NCBI GenBank assembly: GCA_964386435.1 | Contig: CAYLSV010000020.1 | Span: forward strand, 1 to 49,227 | Direction of reading: 5' to 3' | Length of the DNA: 49,227 bases | Origin: CAYLSV01 sp964386435 | Lineage (GTDB): Bacteria > Planctomycetota > Phycisphaerae > Tepidisphaerales > Tepidisphaeraceae | Notes under the pieces: generated by a model | Database searches by the model: none | What the model was told of the DNA's origin: nothing | The model's input: the letters and a program-made list of their open reading frames with translations, nothing else | Shown here: piece by piece, positions 17,108 to 24,279 of the stretch | Layout of the letters: the number at the start of each line of letters is the position of its first letter | Numbering within the stretch: position 1 is the stretch's first letter | Translations under genes and position numbers: made by a program

Positions 17108-18307
17108 ATGATGCCGAACCCGCCTGACCAAAGTGCCGCCGATCAGCAGGACGTGATGGTGCTGCGGGGCGTGGGCAAGGTGTTCCGCGACTTCTGGATG
17201 CGGCCGCGCGTCCGGGCCGTGCAGGACCTGGACCTGACGGTCCGCCGGGGCGAGGTGCTGGGGCTGCTGGGCCCCAACGGCAGCGGCAAGAGCACAACGA
17301 TCAAGATGATCCTCGGGTTGCTCTACCCCAGCAGCGGCCGAATCGCCGTGCTCGGCAAGCCGCCGACCGACGTGTCGCTCAAGAGCCGCATCGGCTACCT
17401 GCCGGAGGATTCGAACCTTTACCGCTTCCTCGATGCCGAGGAAACGCTCGACTTCTACGGCCGATTGTTCAAGCTCGACGCCACCGAGCGGAAAGCTCGC
17501 ATCGAGTCGCTGCTCGACATGGTCGGTTTGCGTGCCAGCCGCTACCGGGCGGTCGGCGAGATGTCCAAGGGCATGAAGCGGCGGGTCGCGCTGGCGCAGG
17601 CGCTGATCAACGACCCGGACATCCTGATCCTCGACGAACCGACCGCCGGCATGGACCCGATCGCCGCCCGCGAGGTGAAGGACCTGATCAAAACGCTCAA
17701 AAGACGGGGAAAAACGGTGATCCTCTGCACCCACCTGCTGGGCGACGTCGAGGACGTGTGCGACCGTTTGGCGATCATGTACGGCGGCAAGCTCCGCCGC
17801 GAGGGGCCGACGCAGGAGTTGCTCGACATCGAGGGGCAGCACGTCGTTGAGACGCAGGAACTCGACGCCGAGGACATTGCCGAGGTGACGGCGCTGCTGC
17901 AGCGGCGGGGCAAGCGGGTCGACGCCGTCCGGCCGGGCCGGCAGCGGCTGGAGGACTTGTTCATGGGCGTCATCCGCGAGGCCGAGGCCGGCGGCGAGCA
18001 GACGACCGGCGCCTCCATCGGCGGCGACGTGGCGTCGTTCCTGGCCGAGGGCGACGACGCCCCGCATAGCAATGCCCCGCATGGCAATGCCTCGCAGGAC
18101 AAGGCGCTGCTCAGCGAGCTGCGCAGACCCGAGCCGGTGAAGCCCGTCGCCGCGACGCCGGATCAGCCAAACGAGCCGGCGGCGGGGGTGGACGTGTCGG
18201 TGCTCGACGACGTCGCCGACCGCCCCGCCCCGCCGCCGACGGCGCCGTTGCCCGCCGAGGACGCCGATGATGAGATGCTGCGCGAGCTGACCGGCAAGCG
18301 TGACTGA
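17108..18307 (+). CDS. ABC transporter ATP-binding protein with long C-terminal extension
   Basis: 399 residues. Residues 1-235 are a standard ABC-2-type ATPase: Walker A GPNGSGKST, signature MSKGMKRRVALAQAL (the SKGMK form seen in ABC-2 exporters), Walker B ILILDEPTAGMDP and the switch His in CTHLLGDVE. The rest (about 235-399) is a hydrophilic Glu/Pro-rich extension, including the short repeat APHSN-APHGN at 18060-18089. It would energise the permease encoded next and possibly also the one at 11.3-12.3 kb. It stands between the three SPFH genes and the large permease, all on the plus strand with short gaps. Confidence 0.92.
   Translation: MMPNPPDQSAADQQDVMVLRGVGKVFRDFWMRPRVRAVQDLDLTVRRGEVLGLLGPNGSGKSTTIKMILGLLYPSSGRIAVLGKPPTDVSLKSRIGYLPEDSNLYRFLDAEETLDFYGRLFKLDATERKARIESLLDMVGLRASRYRAVGEMSKGMKRRVALAQALINDPDILILDEPTAGMDPIAAREVKDLIKTLKRRGKTVILCTHLLGDVEDVCDRLAIMYGGKLRREGPTQELLDIEGQHVVETQELDAEDIAEVTALLQRRGKRVDAVRPGRQRLEDLFMGVIREAEAGGEQTTGASIGGDVASFLAEGDDAPHSNAPHGNASQDKALLSELRRPEPVKPVAATPDQPNEPAAGVDVSVLDDVADRPAPPPTAPLPAEDADDEMLRELTGKRD
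18061..18090 (+). repeat. 15-base tandem repeat inside ABC ATPase gene
   Basis: Two 15-base units (CCCGCATAGCAATGC, 18061-18075, and CCCGCATGGCAATGC, 18076-18090) differ at one position and are followed by a decayed third copy. They keep the reading frame and encode APHSN-APHGN-ASQDK in the C-terminal extension. Confidence 0.7.
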
Positions 18308-18319
18308 TTGGACTTTCCG

Positions 18320-20115
18320 ATGACCGCCGCGACCCCGACCTCCCGCGACCAACGGCTCAGCCGCAGCGCCGCCCTCTGGCACCAGCTCAAGGGCGGCGGG
18401 CTGCTGCTGGGGCTGTTCGTCGGCACGTTCGTGCTGGTGCTGCTGCTGGTCGTGCTGTTCGACGGGGCAAGTGGGCTNNNNNNNNNNNNNNNNNNNNNNN
18501 NNNNNNNNNNNNNNNNNNNNNNNNNNNNNNNNNNNNNNNNNNNNNNNNNNNNNNNNNNNNNNNNNNNNCCCGCGAGTCGACGGCCGTCGTCGCCGGGTGG
18601 ATCGGGCTGTGGGTGATCCTCGGCATCACGCTGCTGCTGCGCCGCCTCTCGGCCTTCGGCGGCGGGGCGCTGGCGATCATGCGAATTACGCTCGACGAGG
18701 CGCTGCGGGCGAAAGTTGTCATCTTCGGCGCGTTCCTGATGATCGCGTTGGTCGCCGGGCTGCCGACGGTGTTCGAGGACGACCAGCCGCTGCGGTACCA
18801 GATCCAGACGTATTTGAACTACAGCCTGTACCTTGCCGGGGGCGTGGCCGGGGTCATCGTCGTGCTGTTCGCGGTGTGGACGGCGGCGAAGGACGTGGAG
18901 GACCAGCGGGCCCACGAGGTGTTCGTCAAGCCGCTGCCGCGGTGGGCGTATCTGGTGGGCCGGTGGCTCGGGGCGGCGGCGCTGGGTCTGGCGCTGACGG
19001 CCGGGGCGTCGGCGATGATCGGCTTCACCGTCGCCCGAGGCATTGGCAGCGAGGCCAGCATTGTCGAGCGGGGCTTCGACGCCTACGACCGGCTGGCCAT
19101 CCGGCAGCAGGTGCTCGTGGCGCGGGGGCAATCGCCGGCCGAGCCGGACCGGCCGATCCTGGAAGTCGCCGCCGCCGGATTCGAGACGCTGCCGCAGCGG
19201 GACAAGTTGCTGTACGAACGCCTGATCCGCGAATCTGGCGGCGACGCGACGGACGCCGCGGTCGTCAACCGGGCGGTGCAGCGGTACGCCCAAGAGGTGG
19301 TGCTGCCGGAGTGGACCCGCATCGCCCCGCAGGACGGCCGGACGTTCGTCTTCCGCGGCTTGGAGGGGTTGCGGACCGGCGTCGGGGTGGAACAACTCGA
19401 CGAACTCGAGACGGTGCAACTTCGATACCGCATCAAGTCGCGGGCGTTGGGTGAGGGCGACCAGATCGGCATCGTGTTCGTCATCGGCGGCATCCCTCGG
19501 GAGCTGCTGGCCCCGGTGGACCAGACGTCGATCTACGACATCGACGTCAACTTCATCGACGAAGACGGCACGCTCACGCTCAGCGTGCTCAACTCCGGGA
19601 TCAGCCCGATCTCCAGTCGGCTGCAGACTATTACGCTCGAGTCGGACGAGGATGCCCCGCTGCAGATCATGTACGAGCAAGGCGGTTTCGGCAGCAACCT
19701 GCTGCGGGCGACGTTTGCCGGCGGGGTGCGACTGACCTTCCTGGCGATGCTCGGCACCGTGACCGGGGCGCTCATGAGCCTGCCGGTCGCGGCGTTGTTG
19801 TCGCTGAGCGTGTGGCTGCTGGCGGCTATGGGCAGCGCGATCCAACGGGCCGTGGGTGGCGGCGGCATTGGCACCGATGTGGCCGCGGTCGAGGTTGCCT
19901 CCAGCCTGTTCGCGCAGTTCGCCCTGTCCATCTCGCGGCTGCTGAGCGTCTACAGCGACCCCGCCGTCGGCACCCTCCTCGCCGACGGCCGCTGGCTGAC
20001 AACCGCCGACCTGCTGAGCCTGCTCACCTGGGTCGGCCTGCTCATCCCCACCGCCCTGCTGCTGCTCGCCTGGCTCCTCTTCAGCCGCCGGGAGATCGCT
20101 CGGGTTCAGGTCTGA
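18320..20115 (+). CDS. large ABC-2 permease, interrupted by an assembly gap
   Basis: Two coding pieces joined across 91 N. The first (from the ATG at 18320) gives a short hydrophilic start and one helix (LLLGLFVGTFVLVLLLVVLF). The second begins at 18569, directly after the gap, and runs to the TGA at 20113-20115 with MRITLDEALRAKVVIFGAFLMI, EDQRAHEVFVKPLPRWAYLVGRWLG, a large domain of about 240 residues between helices (about 19040-19720), then four to five C-terminal helices. The frames on the two sides differ, which means nothing given the uncertain gap size. The VKPLPR segment resembles the other ABC permease in this window. It completes a likely ABC exporter with the ATPase just upstream. 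One gene is most likely; two genes split in the gap cannot be excluded. Confidence 0.78.
18478..18568. other. assembly gap inside ABC permease gene
   Basis: 91 N between two coding stretches of one probable permease gene. About 30 residues would be missing if the length is right. Confidence 0.95.
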
Positions 20116-20606
20116 GGCTTTGCACGTTCTGCATCGCGGAGTAACGTCTCCGCGATCCGGCACAACTCGCGAAGCCGGGCGTCTGCCGGGGAGATCCGGG
20201 CGTGGCCTTCGTCTATGGGCGCGACCACGATCCCGCTCGATGTGACCCACGGATACTCCGCGTTGGGCGTCCGCACATCACGCGGCACCAAGGCATGGAT
20301 GGCTTCGGCCACGGGTTCGAGACGCCGGAGTTTCTGCTTCGCGGCGCGGACGGACGCGAACCCTAACTGCGTCCGCAGCTTCGGCGAGTTCACGATCCCA
20401 CGAAGCAGGACGACAGGGTTGGCATGAAGCGCCGGCGGTGGCTCATTATCCGACAACGCGGTCAACGCCTTCGTCAGCTTCTCCAATGCCATCTGCAACA
20501 TGTGCAGGCTGTGGCAGTTGGCCGCCGGCGGCGACAGGTTCACCAGCCGGTCGTACAACGCGAAATCGGCGGCGGCCTGACGCTTGAAGGCGGCGATCCA
20601 ACTCAA
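20106..20606 (-). CDS. HEPN-like small protein
   Basis: 166 residues from a TTG start that overlaps the stop of the upstream gene (TTGA), a typical coupling arrangement. The N-terminal helical region contains CHSLHMLQMALEKLTKALTAL, a pattern like the H-x-L-x-M-x-x-E-K-x-x-K core of HEPN-like helical proteins found beside small partners in many environmental bacteria. The rest is helical with the stretch ASVRAAKQKLRRLEPVAEAIH and ends DARLRELCRIAETLLRDAE. No RNase motif of the R-x4-6-H type is certain. It ends ten bases inside the permease gene on the other strand. A start further upstream in this frame exists but would overlap its partner by over 100 bases. Confidence 0.6.
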   Translation of the reverse strand: MSWIAAFKRQAAADFALYDRLVNLSPPAANCHSLHMLQMALEKLTKALTALSDNEPPPALHANPVVLLRGIVNSPKLRTQLGFASVRAAKQKLRRLEPVAEAIHALVPRDVRTPNAEYPWVTSSGIVVAPIDEGHARISPADARLRELCRIAETLLRDAERAKPQT

Positions 20607-20923
20607 GGCAAGTCCTCGGCATCGTCCCAAGTGCCCCAGCCGTTGGGCAGCTTCGCGGTGCACACCTCCTCGGGCCGCACCTGGGCCACCGCACTTCGGT
20701 GGGGAAGGCTTCGCTCCGGCCACGCACCAAAGTGGAACGCAACCACGTGGTCAGGCGACGGTACCGAGTCCGGCAACACCTCGACTATCCGCACCTCCTC
20801 GGGGTGCGGGAACCAGAGGATGCGCTGCAACTCCGGGTAGATCTCACGGTTGTCCGCCGCCAAATGCTCCGCCTGCTGACGGACTGTCGCCGGTATTGTC
20901 TCGGCTGCTTCGGCGAGGGCCAT
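20603..20923 (-). CDS. small acidic protein, partner of HEPN-like gene
   Basis: 106 residues, acidic, with a pattern AADNREIYPELQRILWFPH then EEVRIVEVLPDSVPS and a late FGAWPERSLPHRSAVAQV, ending WGTWDDAEDLP. I do not recognise a named domain. It sits nine bases downstream of guaA and overlaps the HEPN-like gene, so the three are probably one transcript. A role as the small partner in a toxin-antitoxin-like or regulatory pair is inference. Confidence 0.6.
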   Translation of the reverse strand: MALAEAAETIPATVRQQAEHLAADNREIYPELQRILWFPHPEEVRIVEVLPDSVPSPDHVVAFHFGAWPERSLPHRSAVAQVRPEEVCTAKLPNGWGTWDDAEDLP

Positions 20924-20932
20924 GCCCTGATT

Positions 20933-22504
20933 CTATTCCCACTCGATGGTCGCCGGGGGTTTGCTGCTGATGTCGTAGACGACGCGGTTAACGCCGCGGA
21001 CCTCGTTGATGATGCGGTTGCTCATCGTCGCCAGCACCTCGTACGGCAGGCGGGCCCAGTCGGCCGTCATGAAGTCCTTGCTCTCCACCGCCCGCACGGC
21101 GATCACGCCCTCGTAGCTGCGGCCGTCGCCCATGACGCCCACCGCGTTCACCGGCAAGAGCACCGCGAACACCTGGGCCGTCTGCCGGTACAGTTCGGCG
21201 GCCGTCAGCTCGTCCAGCACGATCTCGTCGGCCTTCCGCAGCACCTCCAGCCGCTCGGGCGTGACGTCGCCCAGGATGCGGACAGCCAGGCCGGGGCCGG
21301 GGAAGGGGTGCCGCCAGACGAGGTGCTCCGGCAGGCCGAGCACCTCGCCCACCCGCCGCACCTCGTCCTTGAACAAATCGCGCAGCGGCTCGACGAGCTC
21401 GAAACCCAACTCCGCCGGCAAGCCGCCGACGTTGTGGTGCAGCTTGATGTTCGCCGCCGTCCCCGCGTGGCCGTGGCCGCTCTCGATGACGTCGGGGTAG
21501 AGCGTGCCCTGGGCCAAGAACTTCTTGTCACCGCCGATCTGCTCGGCCTCCTGTTTGAAGACTTCGATGAACTCGCGGCCGATGATCTTCCGCTTCTCCT
21601 GCGGGTCACTCACCCCGGCCAAGGCGTCCAGGAACTGGTCGGCCGCGTCGGCCGTCGTGAGGTTGATCTTGAAGTGGTCGCCGAAGGTCGTCTCGACCAG
21701 TTGCCGCTCCTTGTTCCGCAGCAACCCGTTGTCGACGAAAATGCATCGAAGTTGGTCGCCAATCGCCTTGTGCAAGAGCGCCGCCGTGACGCTCGAATCG
21801 ACGCCGCCCGAGAGGCCGCAGATGACGGTGGCGTCACCCACCTGCCGGCGGATTTTCTCGACGCCGCTCTCGACGAAATCGGCCATCGTCCACGTGCCGG
21901 CGCAGCCGCAGATGTCGTACAGGAAGTTGTGCAGCAGCTGCTCCCCCCGCGGCGTGTGGCTGACCTCCGGGTGGAACTGCACCCCCCAGAACGGCCGTGA
22001 AACGTGCCGGGCCGCGGCGAATGGGCACGTCGGCGTCGCCGCCAGACTCGTGAAGCTGCCGGGCAGCTCCAGCACCTGGTCGCCGTGGCTCATCCACACC
22101 GTCGTGTCGCCGGGCAGCCCCTTCATCAGCGGGCTCTGCGCGTCCATCAGCGCCAGCTTCGCCCGGCCGTACTCCCGCGCCGGAGCCGACTCGACCGCCC
22201 CGCCCAGCAGCTTGACGCCCAGTTGAAAACCGTAGCAGATGCCCAGCACCGGCACGCCCAGGTCGAGGATGCCCGCATCGCACAGCGGCGCCCCCGGCTC
22301 GTTCACGCTGCTCGGCCCGCCGGAGAGGATCACGCCCTTCACCCCCCGCCGCCGCAGCTCCTCGGCCGTGACGTCGGGGTGCATCAGCTCCGAGTAGACG
22401 CCCTGCTCGCGGACGCGGCGGCAGATGAGCTGGGCGTACTGGCTGCCGAAGTCGAGCACCGGCACCAACTCGGCGTGCGGGTCATGGGCATCTGAACCAT
22501 TCAT
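20933..22504 (-). CDS. guaA: GMP synthase (glutamine-hydrolysing)
   Basis: 523 residues, the family length. The N-terminal class I glutamine amidotransferase domain has ILSGGPSSVNE and the catalytic Cys in LGICYGFQL; the ATP-pyrophosphatase domain has the P-loop GLSGGVDSSVTAALL; the dimerisation domain ends TIEWE. GHPFPGPGLAVRILGDV is the conserved C-terminal motif (here RHPFPGPGLA). It converts XMP to GMP, the last step of guanine nucleotide synthesis. The ATG at 22504 gives a slightly extended N-terminus before VPVLDFGSQYAQLI. Two small genes follow immediately. Confidence 0.97.
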   Translation of the reverse strand: MNGSDAHDPHAELVPVLDFGSQYAQLICRRVREQGVYSELMHPDVTAEELRRRGVKGVILSGGPSSVNEPGAPLCDAGILDLGVPVLGICYGFQLGVKLLGGAVESAPAREYGRAKLALMDAQSPLMKGLPGDTTVWMSHGDQVLELPGSFTSLAATPTCPFAAARHVSRPFWGVQFHPEVSHTPRGEQLLHNFLYDICGCAGTWTMADFVESGVEKIRRQVGDATVICGLSGGVDSSVTAALLHKAIGDQLRCIFVDNGLLRNKERQLVETTFGDHFKINLTTADAADQFLDALAGVSDPQEKRKIIGREFIEVFKQEAEQIGGDKKFLAQGTLYPDVIESGHGHAGTAANIKLHHNVGGLPAELGFELVEPLRDLFKDEVRRVGEVLGLPEHLVWRHPFPGPGLAVRILGDVTPERLEVLRKADEIVLDELTAAELYRQTAQVFAVLLPVNAVGVMGDGRSYEGVIAVRAVESKDFMTADWARLPYEVLATMSNRIINEVRGVNRVVYDISSKPPATIEWE

Positions 22505-22570
22505 ACGACGATGCTACGTCATCCCGCCCAAGGGCCAGCGTCGGCACAACGTTTGCATCAACCTCGCGCC

Positions 22571-23410
22571 ATGGCCACCGCAACCACCACCGCCTCGAAC
22601 GCCGGCCACAACGCCAAGCATGAAGCCGCCCCTTGGGTGGAAAAGCTCGCCCGCGCCGGTTACGCCGCCAAAGGCGTGACGTACATCCTCGTCGGCGTCA
22701 TCGCCGTGATGGCCGCCTTTGGCAGCGGCGATGCCGACGGCTCCAAGGGCGTGCTCGGTGGCGTGGCCGACGGGACGTTCGGCAGCATCCTCGTCGGGGC
22801 CGTGGGCATTGGCCTGATCGGCTACTCGCTCTGGAACTTCTGGCGGGCGGTGGTCGACCCGGAGAACGAGGGCACCGACGGCAAAGGCATTGCCAAGCGG
22901 ATCTTCTTCGGCGTCAGCGGCGTGATCCACGCCTCACTGGCCCTGTTCGCCCTGCGGGCCGCCTTCAGCGGCGGCGGCGGTGGGGGCGAGGACGGCGGCA
23001 CGCAGGGCATGGTCGCCATGGCCCTGGGCTGGCCGGGCGGGCAGTTGCTTGTCGGGGCGGTGGCGCTGGGCATCATCGGCTTCGCCGTCTACCAGCTCAT
23101 CAAGGCATACAAGGCCGATCTGTCGGACATGCTCATGTGGGGCCAGATGAACGACAAGGAGCGGAAAACCGCCACCATCGCCGGCCGCCTCGGCATGACG
23201 GCGCGGGGCGTGGCCTTCGCGCTCGTCGGGTTCTTCATCGCCCTGGCCGCTTGGAATCACAACCCGGACGAGGCCGGCGGCTTGAACAAGGCGCTCGAAA
23301 CCCTCGGCGGCTTCGGGCCGTGGGTGCTGGGGCTGGTGGCTGTCGGGCTCGCCGCGTACGGCGTGTACATGTTCGTCAAGGCGAAGTACCGCCGGATCGA
23401 GGCCGAGTAA
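22571..23410 (+). CDS. DUF1206 membrane protein, first of a tandem pair
   Basis: 279 residues with three repeats of a two-helix unit. Each unit opens with a glycine-rich helix: ARAGYAAKGVTYILVGVIAVMAAFG, then FFGVSGVIHASLALFALRAAF, then GRLGMTARGVAFALVGFFIALAAW, and closes with an aromatic-rich helix such as GYSLWNFWRAVVDPEN. This is the DUF1206 arrangement, six helices in total. Function unknown. The ATG at 22571 starts the protein at a hydrophilic lead; an upstream in-frame ATG at 22511 would overlap the guaA promoter. The stop is followed after 13 bases by a second family member. Confidence 0.85.
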   Translation: MATATTTASNAGHNAKHEAAPWVEKLARAGYAAKGVTYILVGVIAVMAAFGSGDADGSKGVLGGVADGTFGSILVGAVGIGLIGYSLWNFWRAVVDPENEGTDGKGIAKRIFFGVSGVIHASLALFALRAAFSGGGGGGEDGGTQGMVAMALGWPGGQLLVGAVALGIIGFAVYQLIKAYKADLSDMLMWGQMNDKERKTATIAGRLGMTARGVAFALVGFFIALAAWNHNPDEAGGLNKALETLGGFGPWVLGLVAVGLAAYGVYMFVKAKYRRIEAE

Positions 23411-23423
23411 TTTGACGGACTCG

Positions 23424-24272
23424 ATGGACGAACGCGAGGAGATGTCCGATCCGGCGGAGGCCGGTGTGCGGTGGATCGCCCGGTTCGGCTACTTCGGTAA
23501 GGGCACGACCTACGTCCTCGTTGGCGGCATCGCGCTGTGGGCCGCGCTCCTCGGCAACGGCGATGCCGAAGGCTCCAGCGGCACGCTGCAACGCATTGCC
23601 GCCGGCACCTGGGGTTGCCTGCTCATTGCGGCCGTGGCGGTGGGGCTTGCAGGATATTCGTTTTGGAACTTCTGGCGGGCGTTCCTCGACCCCGAGTGCA
23701 AGAACAACCGCGACAATCTGCGTTGGGGCATGCGCGGGTTTTTTCTCGGCAGCGCGTTGATCCACGCCGGTTTGGCTTTCGTCGCGGCCCGTGCCGCGTG
23801 GGTCGGGGCGCGGATGGACGGCAGCGAGGAGACGCAGGCCCGGACCACCGCCGGCTACGTGATGAGCTGGCCCGGCGGCTGGATGCTCGTGGCGGCGGCC
23901 GGTGTGGGCATGGTCGTCTTCGCCGGCCACCAGCTTTACAAGGCGACTTTTGGCACGCCCAGCAAGAAGCTTGCGGCGGACCAGATTCACCCGCTGCTGC
24001 AACGCCTTGTCCACTGGATCGGCCGCATCGGCTATGCCGCCCGCGGCACCGCCTTCGGCACCGCCGGCGTCCTCACCGCTTGGGCCGCTTGGCAGGTCAA
24101 CGCCGCCGACGCCGGCGGCTTGGAGGCAGCACTTGACGCCCTTGGCGAATCCGTTCCCTGGCTCCTCGGCGTGATCGCCACCGGTTTGGCCGCCTACGGC
24201 CTGTTCATGTACAGCAAAGCCCTGTTCCGCCGCATGGCCCCCGACCCGGCGACCGACGGCATGAAGACGTGA
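23424..24272 (+). CDS. DUF1206 membrane protein, second of a tandem pair
   Basis: 282 residues, the same three-unit, six-helix plan as the gene before it: ARFGYFGKGTTYVLVGGIALWAALLG, GYSFWNFWRAFLDPECKNN, GSALIHAGLAFVAARAAW, GRIGYAARGTAFGTAGVLTAWAAW. The pair shares the motif FWNFWRA-x2-DPE, so they are probably products of an old duplication and may form a heteromer. A TTG start at 23412 would add four residues; I prefer the ATG. Convergent with the histidine kinase gene, seven bases apart. No function is known for the family. Confidence 0.83.
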   Translation: MDEREEMSDPAEAGVRWIARFGYFGKGTTYVLVGGIALWAALLGNGDAEGSSGTLQRIAAGTWGCLLIAAVAVGLAGYSFWNFWRAFLDPECKNNRDNLRWGMRGFFLGSALIHAGLAFVAARAAWVGARMDGSEETQARTTAGYVMSWPGGWMLVAAAGVGMVVFAGHQLYKATFGTPSKKLAADQIHPLLQRLVHWIGRIGYAARGTAFGTAGVLTAWAAWQVNAADAGGLEAALDALGESVPWLLGVIATGLAAYGLFMYSKALFRRMAPDPATDGMKT

Positions 24273-24279
24273 CCGCCCG

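Noticed and set aside
18163..20250. Long minus-strand frame over the ABC permease, crossing the gap
   Set aside because: Antisense shadow with Gln/Arg/His-rich composition and no domains.
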